Shown: positions 53,253 through 60,954 of the stretch, in pieces | Position numbering within the stretch: position 1 is the stretch's first letter | Layout of the letters: the number at the start of each line of letters is the position of its first letter | Assembly: GCF_000411975.1 (NCBI RefSeq) | Contig: NZ_ASXG01000124.1 | Span: 29,070 to 93,069, forward strand | DNA: 64,000 nucleotides | Direction: 5' to 3' | Origin: Amycolatopsis orientalis DSM 43388 | GTDB taxonomy: Bacteria; Actinomycetota; Actinomycetes; Mycobacteriales; Pseudonocardiaceae | Translations under genes and position numbers: made by a program | Notes under the pieces: generated by a model | Told to the model about the DNA's origin: nothing | Database searches by the model: none | The model's input: the letters and a program-made list of their open reading frames with translations, nothing else

Positions 53253-54026
53253 ATGGGACCCTTCTACCTGGTTGCCGACCGACTCGGCTGGCATCGCCCA
53301 GTTCATCGACGTGACATGAGCTTCGACTGCGTCAGCGCGGCCAGCGGGCTTGAGGTCATGGAGTGGACCGCGGCGTTCGACGTCGCGCAACACGCCAACC
53401 TTGTTCAGCAGTGGCTGTCCGGGACCGGAGACGTTCCACTGTCTGACGAGTGGATACCGGCCGAGTGGTTGCTGCGGGTTTGGGATAGTCCCGCGATGGC
53501 GGCAGCCGAGGGCGGCGCGGTCGGCTTGCGGACGCGACTGTTCGAGATCGACGCGGAACCTGTTTTGCTGGCACGTTCCATACCAGTCGTCGTTCCCGAT
53601 CTTGGCCTCGCAGGAGTCGACCGCTTCCGGGTTGCCCGAGAAGTACCTAACTGGTGGCTCCTGGGGCCGTGCGGGCGCGAGGTTCTCGCGCTTCTCAGCC
53701 AATTTCAGTCGCTGGACTTGCATGAACAACTCCCTTCGCCCGGTCCGGAGCTGGCTGCTTTGCGGATGCGCGCGGTTGATGTGGTCGATGCGGCACGGCG
53801 AGTCGGGGCGTATACCTTCGCGCGCGCCGTCGTTGGCGAGAGAGGTGGTCGGTTCAGTGATCACCACCAGTTGGCACTCGGGGCGGCGATCGGGTTTGCT
53901 CTTAAGGACATCTGGCCGGAGGCGCCGCGCCTGTACGAACCGTGGGTACAGCGCTACGGCTTGCCTGACCTGGGCGCCACTGTGCGGCCTCACGACCTCC
54001 CGTACCCAGTTACGCGGGAGGAGTGA
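53253..54026 (+). CDS. Hypothetical protein, function unknown
   Basis: 257 residues from ATG 53253; ATG 53316 (MSFDCVSAASGLEV) is an alternative start. No motif I can name. Visible are WIPAEWLLRVWDSPAMAAAE, FRVAREVPNWWLLGPCGREV and an aromatic-rich C-terminus (YEPWVQRYGLPDLG). No signal peptide or membrane segment. It converges with the RiPP operon, their stops only 34 bp apart. The composition is that of a soluble folded protein. Confidence 0.65.
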   Translation: MGPFYLVADRLGWHRPVHRRDMSFDCVSAASGLEVMEWTAAFDVAQHANLVQQWLSGTGDVPLSDEWIPAEWLLRVWDSPAMAAAEGGAVGLRTRLFEIDAEPVLLARSIPVVVPDLGLAGVDRFRVAREVPNWWLLGPCGREVLALLSQFQSLDLHEQLPSPGPELAALRMRAVDVVDAARRVGAYTFARAVVGERGGRFSDHHQLALGAAIGFALKDIWPEAPRLYEPWVQRYGLPDLGATVRPHDLPYPVTREE

Positions 54027-54060
54027 TGCCGGGTTTCGCGACGAGAGTCCGCCGACGTTG

Positions 54061-54741
54061 TCAACCATCGACGACAAGTCTTCCGTCGCGGTGCGTCACG
54101 GCTTGCCCTTGAGCTAACGCCACAATGAGGGCGGCGTGCTCCTCCGCCAGTTCGCTCAGCGTGCCGCCGGATGTGGACTTCAGCGCGGCGACCAAAACTG
54201 CGGCCCCAAAGCCGCCGAGACCGAGTCGGGCACGCTGTGACTGCATGGTCGCGGTCTCTACAACACAGTCCAGAATCCGTTGGCGTCGGTCGCCTGCCAG
54301 GTTTCGGCGAATCGCTCCAGCAAGACCATCCGCCCCTGTCTGCGCTTCGTCCGCTTCGTCGGCGATCATGACCACCGCTTGTGTTTGGGCATCAGCGAGC
54401 ACCGTTTGCCACGTCAGCAACGGAACGTTCCACAGCAACTCACTCGCCAGGGTCACCGAACGCAGCGCGGTGAAGACTGTCATCAGGCTGCTCATGCCCG
54501 CAAGCCGTCGCATTGCACCGGAGTACTCGCCGCGCAGCAGAGCATGCACAACCGAATGAGTCTGGGTAAGCCGTAAGCGAGTTCGGTCGTCCGCCGTCAC
54601 GATGCTGCTGTCATCCCAGGAAACCGAGACAGGTCGGCCGCTCGGGTTCCACAAGGCGAGCAGGGCGTCACGGGTGCCGAGGGCGCGCTCCAGGTCGGCG
54701 TCCGATTCATCCGCGTGGTGAGCTTCGCTCCTGTCAGCCAT
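54061..54741 (-). CDS. Unknown protein at the end of the RiPP operon
   Basis: 226 residues from ATG 54741, overlapping the methyltransferase stop by 8 bp; the longer frame upstream is an out-of-phase shadow. Long helices dominate (LAGMSSLMTVFTALRSVTLA, QTQAVVMIADEADEAQTGAD), and the middle contains a hydrophobic stretch LLWNVPLLTWQTVLA too short to be sure of a membrane span. No family recognised. Overlap with the preceding gene makes it part of the operon; it could be an immunity or partner protein, but that is only a guess. Confidence 0.65.
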   Translation of the reverse strand: MADRSEAHHADESDADLERALGTRDALLALWNPSGRPVSVSWDDSSIVTADDRTRLRLTQTHSVVHALLRGEYSGAMRRLAGMSSLMTVFTALRSVTLASELLWNVPLLTWQTVLADAQTQAVVMIADEADEAQTGADGLAGAIRRNLAGDRRQRILDCVVETATMQSQRARLGLGGFGAAVLVAALKSTSGGTLSELAEEHAALIVALAQGQAVTHRDGRLVVDG

Positions 54742-56167
54742 CTGCGCCGCCGATGACAAGGCCGAGTTCGTAGAGTCGCCGGCGCATGGTTGCGATGACC
54801 TCGGTCGCCGGGTCTGAAGTGGATCGGTCGGTTCCGCTCGTGATCGCCTTGAGCAGCTGTGGTCCGCAGTCCACGGCGAACCGCATCCCACGTGTGGAAC
54901 GCAGAACCTGCTCGCGAACGGTACGCGTCCCGTCCTTTCCGATCTTGCTGATGGATTCGATCTCGTGGTCGGCGTGAGGTCTGAGGTCTCCGGGAACGTG
55001 TCTGCGATGGACGCGATCGAGCGCAGACACGATGTCGCGAAGCTGGCCCCGGTCGAACTCCTGGCCTCGCAGCGTGACACGTTCCGTTCGGAACCAGGGG
55101 CGTTGTCCGCGAGAGGGCGTGAAAACGACCACACCGTAGGCAAGCTCGCCGATTTCCTGCTGCTGGTAGAAGTCCATCCATCGTTGGGCGGCTTGCTGAA
55201 TCTGGTGTGGCTCGCCGCGGTGGGCGTTCCACCGGAGCGCATCGTCTGGCCCCGATCGAATCGCGTACACGAACACCACAGCGTTGCACCCGGCCCGGTC
55301 GGCAACGCCCCTGATTTCGCGCGCCGGGTCGCTTGGGTCCGAGACGCTCCAACTCGTGAGGCACACGAGTAGCCCGTCGTGCGTGAGAAGGGCGGGAGCT
55401 TCGCTCAGTACGCGCGTGCCGACATGCGTCGATTCGGATGGGCCGTCCCGGTAGACGACTGATGTCTCGGGCGAAACGAGGTACGGCGGGTTGCTCACGA
55501 TCAGGTTGAAGGGTTGCTCGCGGTCGAGACCGCTCACTACGTCCGCCATGTCGAACCGGGCGGTCGTAATCCCGTTGAGGGCCGCGTTGAACTGTGCGAA
55601 GGCGACCGCACGGGGCGAGACATCGACGCCGAGGACCGTGTTCGAGTGGCTGGCGAGTTGCAACGCGTGCACGCCCGAGCCAGTACCGATGTCGAGGCTT
55701 CGATCTACGGACTCGCGTGGGATCAGCCGTGCGAGGACCTCGGTGGGGAGGTGCGGGTTCTCGACGGCGTCCGGCTTGACCTCGGCCGAGTCTTCGTTGT
55801 GGTGATCCACTGCGAGCAGCAGATCGTGAAACGGTGTCAGTCGCACGAGTGGATGCAGAATGCCACCAGAATGCTCGACTAGGCGGGCGCTGGTCAGCAT
55901 GTCGACAAGTTCCGTCGACGGTCGCGGCGTGCCGCCTGGACGAATCGGCTGTCCCAGGAGCAGTAAACGAATCAGTTCGCTCTGGGTGTCTTGTTCGCCC
56001 AGGGCAAGTCGGGCAAGGCTGAGCGCATGGCCGACCGGGGGCAGCGGGGAGGCTGCTGGCACCGCAAGGCGATCTCGAATTGCGGCTTCATCGTACCTGG
56101 CCGCTGCAAGTTCCGCGCGAAGATGTGGCAAGCGCCCGCCGTGGCAAGGCGTTGGATTGGGCGTCAT
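54734..56167 (-). CDS. HemK/PrmC-type methyltransferase, DUF7059-like
   Basis: 477 residues. The N-terminal 150 (LRAELAAARYDEAAIRDRLA; QDTQSELIRLLLLGQPI) resemble the DUF7059 domain found in a common actinobacterial methyltransferase. The SAM domain has LDIGTGSGVHALQLASH and the NPPY substrate motif in FNLIVSNPPYLVSPE, which marks N5-glutamine/adenine amino-methyltransferases. A C-terminal extension of about 130 residues is specific. In a RiPP operon it may methylate a side-chain amide of the peptide. ATGA overlap with the gene before it. Confidence 0.85.
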   Translation of the reverse strand: MTPNPTPCHGGRLPHLRAELAAARYDEAAIRDRLAVPAASPLPPVGHALSLARLALGEQDTQSELIRLLLLGQPIRPGGTPRPSTELVDMLTSARLVEHSGGILHPLVRLTPFHDLLLAVDHHNEDSAEVKPDAVENPHLPTEVLARLIPRESVDRSLDIGTGSGVHALQLASHSNTVLGVDVSPRAVAFAQFNAALNGITTARFDMADVVSGLDREQPFNLIVSNPPYLVSPETSVVYRDGPSESTHVGTRVLSEAPALLTHDGLLVCLTSWSVSDPSDPAREIRGVADRAGCNAVVFVYAIRSGPDDALRWNAHRGEPHQIQQAAQRWMDFYQQQEIGELAYGVVVFTPSRGQRPWFRTERVTLRGQEFDRGQLRDIVSALDRVHRRHVPGDLRPHADHEIESISKIGKDGTRTVREQVLRSTRGMRFAVDCGPQLLKAITSGTDRSTSDPATEVIATMRRRLYELGLVIGGADG

Positions 56168-56868
56168 GATCGGTTGCCGTGCTTACTCGGAAGTTGGTCT
56201 ATGTGCTGGCTTGCAGGCGGTGCGACCAGGTGGAACCAGCCGATCACCTGCCCCTTGCGGACTTCGACGACGGCGTCGTCTCGCGGTGCACGGGCGATGA
56301 TGTTCAAAGCGGCGATCCCGTACGTGCGGCCATCGAGCTCGCGGCTTCGTCCGGGAACGAGGTACTCCATGCCGGCCATCACATCGAGCTCATTCGACGC
56401 GATCGCCGGGTCGTCTACAAGCTGTCGGTTGGGGACGGGGCCTTGATAAAGAAGGTGGCCCTTGGGGAAGTAGATCAGGATCCCTGTGCTGATCTTGACG
56501 TACTCGGAACCGGCGATCCAGCTCGCCACGAAGCCGGATTCTGTGCCGTGCCAGGGGTCGCCGCCAACCCGGACGCGGCCGTAAGCACTGCTTTCGGGCT
56601 GGAAGTCTCGCCACTTCAGCCCTGGCTCCTCGCGTTGGATGGTGATCCGGCCTGGTGCGCGCACGACCTGGCCGAATCGAGAGAGCACACGCACCGGTCC
56701 GCAGTCGGCCGGCCGGACCTCCCGGCCCGAGACGGTGTACGCCCGCTGCAGTTCCGTCCCCCGCAGGCGGTCAGAGTCAGCAGGGCGATGCCCGTAGGAC
56801 AGCTCCAAAGGCTCAGGTGGATAGGCACCGGCATCCTTCGACTTGATGTTGTCGAACGCCCAGTACAT
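56164..56868 (-). CDS. Unknown RiPP-operon protein between YcaO and methyltransferase
   Basis: 234 residues from ATG 56868; a GTG at 56880 that overlaps the ycaO stop is also possible. No catalytic motif recognised. The middle (GFVASWIAGSEYVKISTGIL, then YFPKGHLLYQGPVPNRQL) and late EVRKGQVIGWFHLVAPP loosely recall the beta-rich layout of DUF6065 proteins, but I would not rely on it. It lies between ycaO and the methyltransferase with overlaps on both sides, so it is probably needed for the same product. Confidence 0.7.
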   Translation of the reverse strand: MYWAFDNIKSKDAGAYPPEPLELSYGHRPADSDRLRGTELQRAYTVSGREVRPADCGPVRVLSRFGQVVRAPGRITIQREEPGLKWRDFQPESSAYGRVRVGGDPWHGTESGFVASWIAGSEYVKISTGILIYFPKGHLLYQGPVPNRQLVDDPAIASNELDVMAGMEYLVPGRSRELDGRTYGIAALNIIARAPRDDAVVEVRKGQVIGWFHLVAPPASQHIDQLPSKHGNRS

Positions 56869-56869
56869 G

Positions 56870-58120
56870 TCAGGACCCACTCATCGCTGCTCGCAGCCGC
56901 GGGCCGAAGCTGGACCACCCGCCTGTGACGTGCCACGTCTCGGAGTCGGGCACGACCACCCGCACTACCGAGATCCCGGGCCAGCCAGGGAACTCCACGT
57001 AGGCGACGTCGGAGAGTCCCGCGCCCGCGCAACGGTTCACCAGGTTGTCGAGTCCGGGCTCGACGTTGCGCTCCTGGTAGGCGATTGGCTGAGTGCCTGG
57101 CGTCGCCAGCCAGTGGCGTTCGGGAACGTGGTCCAGGCGCTGCTTCTCCGGCTCGTGCCGGTCTTCCCGCGCGCCCTGCAGATCGGTGGCGCGCGTCTGT
57201 GCGAGCTCCAGCAGGGCTGCCTCGGCAGCGGCTGTGTTACTCGACCGGACGGCATATCCGGCGCAGCCAAGATGACGGGTGAAGTCGGCTTCCTGAACAG
57301 CGGCGACACCGCACGCGGGCAGATCGAAGTCGTTCGGCAGCATCTTGAGGACAAGGTCGAGGCCAGCCTCCTCGTAGCGGCGCACGATCTCCAGCGCGGT
57401 GTCGGGGAGGCTGTCGCGTTCGACAGTGATGGCAAGGTCGACGTTGTCCTCATAGCGCCCGAGGGTGGAACTGGCGAGGCCGAAGCGCTCCGCGATCGCG
57501 GAGAGGAAGCGGAACCCGAGATGGGAGGCGCGGACTTCGGCGCAGGAAATGACGTCCCGCTCGATGACCTCGGCCAGGCCGTGCGCCAGCGCGTCTTCCA
57601 GGCGGAACGCCGCCGCCAGTCCGTTGGAAGTCGACAGCAGGAACGGACTCGCCGCAAGGCCGGTGGGCCTGCGCCCGTTGAAGCACACATCGGCGGGAAC
57701 CATCACACGTCCACGGTCGCCGGTGAGTTTGGTGGCCTCGACCCACACCTGCGGATCATCGGCTCCTACGCTGTCGCGCCGACGGTAGGTGAACCGGTCA
57801 GGACCCCATACCTCGTGCGACCGTCGCAAGACCGTCGGCGTTTCCGTGACCCATCGCGCTTCTGCGGGCCACAGTGCCCCGCTGCGTTCGAGACATTCCA
57901 TGATCGCGGTTACTCGCGCCTGCGATTGACTGCGCCCCTTGCCGCTGTAGACCCAGATCACATCGGTGGTGGCCGGTTTGGTCGCGCTGGCGGTCGGCAC
58001 GCCCGGGGTATCCATGCCGGTGGTGTCGGCGAGGCGGCTGATACCGAACTCGTCGAGGCGGGAAATGAGCTGCTGTTCCCAGGCTTCCCACTGCTTTTTG
58101 GATGGACGGCTGTCCATCAT
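56870..58120 (-). CDS. ycaO: YcaO-domain protein, TfuA-dependent thioamidation type
   Basis: 416 residues. ATP-binding features are VYSGKGRSQSQARVTAIMEC then LERSGALWPAE, and ALAHGLAEVIERDVISCAEV. The C-terminus ends GWSSFGPRLRAAMSGS with no PxPxP tail, unlike azoline-forming YcaOs, and fits the stand-alone/TfuA class that makes backbone thioamides (McrA glycine, thioviridamide-type peptides). The ATG at 58120 overlaps the tfuA stop (ATGA), which couples the two partners. No E1-like or leader-binding protein is nearby, again favouring thioamidation over azole formation. Confidence 0.88.
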   Translation of the reverse strand: MMDSRPSKKQWEAWEQQLISRLDEFGISRLADTTGMDTPGVPTASATKPATTDVIWVYSGKGRSQSQARVTAIMECLERSGALWPAEARWVTETPTVLRRSHEVWGPDRFTYRRRDSVGADDPQVWVEATKLTGDRGRVMVPADVCFNGRRPTGLAASPFLLSTSNGLAAAFRLEDALAHGLAEVIERDVISCAEVRASHLGFRFLSAIAERFGLASSTLGRYEDNVDLAITVERDSLPDTALEIVRRYEEAGLDLVLKMLPNDFDLPACGVAAVQEADFTRHLGCAGYAVRSSNTAAAEAALLELAQTRATDLQGAREDRHEPEKQRLDHVPERHWLATPGTQPIAYQERNVEPGLDNLVNRCAGAGLSDVAYVEFPGWPGISVVRVVVPDSETWHVTGGWSSFGPRLRAAMSGS

Positions 58121-58773
58121 TGCGCCAGCGCCGATGTTGTGAGGTGCCGCACGAGCGCCGTGGCGTCCTGGCGCTTGACGTCAGTGGCCAGCAGGTGGTC
58201 GACAGCCGACGCGTTCAATCCTGCTGATGTCGCCAGGCTGCCGCACAGGTGCCTCGTCCGCTGCTCAAAGTGCACCGTCCGTAGATCGTTGATGAGGAGT
58301 TGGGCCTGCGACTGGTTCGCACGCCCGGCTGCGATGAGCTGGTCGAGCCCGAAGCGGATATTGGCCAAGAACAGGCCCGTGGCCTCGTTGGTGCGAGGGT
58401 CCAGCGTTGCCACCAGCTCGTCGTCGTAGGTGATGGTGCGGTCAACCACGCGGTCGTATACCCAGCCGAAGCCGCGCATCCCGTGGTTACGTAGCTCTGC
58501 CGCGCGCAAGGCACCGAGGCTGGAGCATCCCCACACCTCGTGGCCTCGGGCGATCAGCTCGAACACCTCGGTGGGCGACGGAGGGTGTTGCTGGATCAGA
58601 TAGCCGTCGACGAGTACGACCTTGATAGTTGGCTCCAGATTCAGCTCATGGAGATCGCCGCGGCGGGCTGGCGGACGCCACATCAGAACGTCCGAGTCCG
58701 GTCGAAAGCGCTGCGGCAACGATGGGCCGGCGAACACGACGGCTTGCAACCTCCGAGCACCCTGCGACGTCAT
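58117..58773 (-). CDS. tfuA: TfuA-like protein, YcaO partner
   Basis: 218 residues. VVFAGPSLPQRF, the ARRGDLHELN segment, IKVVLVDGYLIQQHPPSPTE and WGCSSLGALRAAELRNHGMR are the ordered TfuA hallmarks, followed by the acidic ITYDDELVATLDP. TfuA helps YcaO in thioamidation, possibly by delivering sulfur. Its ATG directly abuts the stop of the dioxygenase gene (TGAATG). Pairing with a coupled ycaO is the strongest functional clue to thioamide chemistry. Confidence 0.9.
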   Translation of the reverse strand: MTSQGARRLQAVVFAGPSLPQRFRPDSDVLMWRPPARRGDLHELNLEPTIKVVLVDGYLIQQHPPSPTEVFELIARGHEVWGCSSLGALRAAELRNHGMRGFGWVYDRVVDRTITYDDELVATLDPRTNEATGLFLANIRFGLDQLIAAGRANQSQAQLLINDLRTVHFEQRTRHLCGSLATSAGLNASAVDHLLATDVKRQDATALVRHLTTSALAQ

Positions 58774-59511
58774 TCAGCGTGCCAGGGGGCGGATCTGCTG
58801 GCGGTATGGCGAGCGTCGGAAGTTCAGCGCGAACGCCGCGCGCGAACTTCTTCCCGTCATGGGGCCTGAGCGATGCACTGCGTAGGAATGATGTACCACG
58901 GCGCCGCCCGCGGGTACCGGCGCCGCCTGGAACTCGAAGGCGGAATCGTCAACCAGTTCCGCGCCGAAGTTTTGTACGTCGGAAATCCGATGCTTGAGCA
59001 GCTCGCCCGCCGCGGGTTGCGGGTTGGCGTACTGCAGGACTCCGTCCTCCTCGGTGACATCGGTGAGCGCGATCCAGAACGTAATCGCTAGTTCGTCACC
59101 GAAATGGTCCCGGTAGAAAATCTGGTCCTGGTGTGATGGCGTGGCTTCGGAAGTCGTGGCAGGTTTAGCGAAATACTCGGTCAGGAAGGGCACACATCGC
59201 GATTCGAGTAGTTCCTCTGCCAGGTTCTGCAACTCTGGCAGGCGGGTCAGGTCGAACAGCAGGTCGCTGTGGCGGTCGAGGTAGTGCATGCTCAGCACTT
59301 GTCCGTCCGCGTCGCGCGAGATCACTGTGCCCTCGGGTTGTCCGTCCAACTCGGTGGATAGCCGAGCGGCCTCGTGCCGGAGTGCCTCCAGCATGGCCGG
59401 GTGAGCGAACGTCGGGAGCACCTTGTGGCCGGCCGTGCGGAGCTGGGCCCGCATTCCGTCGAGATCCTCCTGTTGGGGTAGGCGGAGGTCGTCAGTCCTT
59501 GGCTGGTACAT
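58774..59511 (-). CDS. PhyH-type 2-oxoglutarate/Fe(II) dioxygenase
   Basis: 245 residues from ATG 59511. The facial triad is HxD in TPSHQDQIFYRDHFGDELAI and His in AVVHHSYAVHRSGPMTGRSS, with the downstream Arg for 2-oxoglutarate in RSSRAAFALNFRR. FWIALTDVTEEDGVLQYANP is the phytanoyl-CoA dioxygenase family core. It overlaps the methyltransferase gene by 20 bp and abuts tfuA. In this setting it is likely to hydroxylate or desaturate the peptide. Confidence 0.88.
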   Translation of the reverse strand: MYQPRTDDLRLPQQEDLDGMRAQLRTAGHKVLPTFAHPAMLEALRHEAARLSTELDGQPEGTVISRDADGQVLSMHYLDRHSDLLFDLTRLPELQNLAEELLESRCVPFLTEYFAKPATTSEATPSHQDQIFYRDHFGDELAITFWIALTDVTEEDGVLQYANPQPAAGELLKHRISDVQNFGAELVDDSAFEFQAAPVPAGGAVVHHSYAVHRSGPMTGRSSRAAFALNFRRSPYRQQIRPLAR

Positions 59512-60223
59512 ACAGCGTCGGCCTCCTCCACAGCTCCAAGTCGGTCGTCGCGAGCTCACGAATGGGTAGTTCGGTGATCGAGCTGGCTTCGAGGATGTGC
59601 GCCGACGACCACACAACCTGGACCCGATGGTCGGCCCCGTATAGAGGGGCGAGCAGGTCGATCAGCGGGCGTAGTGCTCCCTGATCGGGATCACCACTGA
59701 TGACGGCCCGGTTCAGCGTTGAGGCGAGCTGGAACAGCAACAGCGGGACCTGGGGATTCGGTGTCCAGCCAGCCTTCAGCAGCGTGGTCGTGTCGAAAAT
59801 CTGCACCCCGTAGCCGTAGTCGATGCGCAGGTCACATAGGAGGGTGTCGAACGAACTCACTGCGGGCAGCACGGATACGCGCAGGTCATGGTGTTCTGCC
59901 AGTTCGAGGGTGTACTCGGTCGCACTGACCAGGAACAACGGGTGTCCGTGGACCAGGAACGCGACGGGCGCCGAGTCGAGGGCCGACTCGACCAGGCGAT
60001 GTGAGATCTCGTGGTAGACGTCGTCGCGGACTGTCTGGCCGTTGTACAGCGGAGCCAGATCTTCGACCTCGGCGCAGTGCTCACGAACCGACTCGATCAC
60101 GCCTTGATCAGAGTGGAGCACAAAGACACGCCGACACGCGCGCAAAGCTTGCACCGTCTCCACGGTGAAGTGCAACGCCCCCTTGATGCCACTGCCGAGC
60201 AAATAGATCGATGTTTTACGCAC
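59492..60223 (-). CDS. Borosin-type peptide backbone N-methyltransferase (split)
   Basis: 243 residues, GTG start, tetrapyrrole-methylase fold. N-terminal TSIYLLGSGIKGALHFTVET matches the borosin opening. LVHGHPLFLVSATEYTLELA and SVLPAVSSFDTLLCDLRIDY then GYGVQIFDTTTLLKAG match the OphMA-class core (GHPG.F, MLPGISA.D.LFADL, Q.YEAT). Tyr60, Arg66 and Tyr70 in APLYNGQTVRDDVYHEI keep the Y-x5-R-x3-Y spacing of the OphMA catalytic residues (Y66, R72, Y76), which corrin methylases lack. No precursor is fused, so the substrate is in trans: the gene just upstream. Confidence 0.85.
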   Translation of the reverse strand: MRKTSIYLLGSGIKGALHFTVETVQALRACRRVFVLHSDQGVIESVREHCAEVEDLAPLYNGQTVRDDVYHEISHRLVESALDSAPVAFLVHGHPLFLVSATEYTLELAEHHDLRVSVLPAVSSFDTLLCDLRIDYGYGVQIFDTTTLLKAGWTPNPQVPLLLFQLASTLNRAVISGDPDQGALRPLIDLLAPLYGADHRVQVVWSSAHILEASSITELPIRELATTDLELWRRPTLYVPAKD

Positions 60224-60260
60224 CTACGGCTGTCCCTTGTTCGATGGTCCCGACACAAAC

Positions 60261-60294
60261 GACCGGGCAGCGTGGATGCCCACGCTCCCCGGTC
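60261..60294. terminator. Hairpin between precursor and biosynthetic genes (attenuator-like)
   Basis: GACCGGG and CCCGGTC arms plus inner GCGTGG/CCACGC arms make a 13-bp stem with a small internal bulge and GCAT loop. It lies 11 bp after the precursor stop and 37 bp before the methyltransferase start. Such hairpins often stop most transcripts after the precursor so that peptide exceeds enzymes. Confidence 0.75.
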
Positions 60295-60305
60295 GCCAGG
60301 CCGAG

Positions 60306-60587
60306 TCAGACGGCCGGTTCGACGTCCTCGCCCGTCCAAAACTTGTTGCCGTTGTCCATCAGGAACGCCCGGAACCGCCGCACGTCGACGCCCCACTCCT
60401 CGAGCGCCACGCGACGCATCGTGCTCAGCGCCGTCCTTTCGTCGTCGGTCAGGTCAGAGTCCTTGAGCGCGGCCTCCGGATCGGCGAGCAGCAACTCGCG
60501 GAACTCGATGTCCTCGGCTGCCCGGGACAGGACCGCTTCGACGCGCTGCTTGGCGTCCTCGTCGAGCTGCGGTACGGACGAAGTCAC
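60306..60587 (-). CDS. Candidate RiPP precursor peptide with borosin-binding-like leader
   Basis: 93 residues. GTG start behind a perfect AGGAGGT. An all-helical acidic leader (residues 17-57: VEAVLSRAAEDIEFRELLLA, DPEAALKDSDLTDDERTAL) resembles the helical binding domain of split borosin precursors, with its DPE..L...LT..E pattern. It is followed by WGVDVRRFRAFL and a distinct polar/aromatic tail MDNGNKFWTGEDVEPAV, the probable core. It is first in a chain of maturation genes and followed by an attenuator-like hairpin. No double-Gly site. Confidence 0.78.
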   Translation of the reverse strand: MTSSVPQLDEDAKQRVEAVLSRAAEDIEFRELLLADPEAALKDSDLTDDERTALSTMRRVALEEWGVDVRRFRAFLMDNGNKFWTGEDVEPAV

Positions 60588-60592
60588 GAGAT

Positions 60593-60599
60593 ACCTCCT
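60593..60599 (-). promoter_or_regulatory. Strong ribosome binding site of the precursor gene
   Basis: AGGAGGT, a full anti-16S match, 5 nt before the GTG at 60587. It decides this start and predicts high translation of the precursor peptide. Confidence 0.85.
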
Positions 60600-60954
60600 G
60601 GGCGTAATCAGGGCACTGTCTGCAACTATCCAACCTATCGAGGGACGCGCAAGGCGCTATAGGTGCAGACGGGTGACCGAGGCGTATACCCAGAGTGTCC
60701 ATTGCTGGGAGCAGGGGGTTAGCTTCTCGGCGAACATGTGATCCAGGACACTGGCAGTGTGGGGTTGAGTGCGTCACGGTGCCCAGTGGTTCCGTCGACG
60801 TCGGTCGCCCCGTCGCCATGACCGGGACCAGCGGCGCGTGTGCCACGCGATGGCCAAGGAGTCGATCCAGACGGTCGCGGTACGCTGCTAGAGCCCCTGG
60901 TCAGGAGGGCGGCCATCGTCGATGGCGACCATAAACCGACAACCTGGATGGATG
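60600..60954. promoter_or_regulatory. Divergent promoter region between precursor operon and aspS
   Basis: About 355 bp without a convincing gene. On the minus strand TTGCGC, 16 bp, GATAGT (about 60620-60650) is a weak -35/-10 candidate for the precursor operon. On the plus strand CAGGAGGG sits at 60902-60909, too far from the preferred aspS start to be its ribosome site but suited to the alternative ATG 60922. No T-box anti-terminator was recognised. Confidence 0.5.

Noticed and set aside
54742..55364. Two alternative minus-strand frames inside the HemK-like gene (one being the 5' extension of the 54061 gene)
   Set aside because: They lie in other frames of a gene with a clear SAM and NPPY motif; only the part after ATG 54741 is kept.
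56843..58429. 528-codon plus-strand frame opposite ycaO and tfuA
   Set aside because: Antisense shadow; the minus strand has YcaO/TfuA motifs and overlapping gene junctions.
59492..60223. Calling the methylase a cobalamin/sirohaem precorrin methyltransferase
   Set aside because: The borosin-specific Tyr-Arg-Tyr spacing and the RiPP context fit better; no corrin biosynthesis genes are near.
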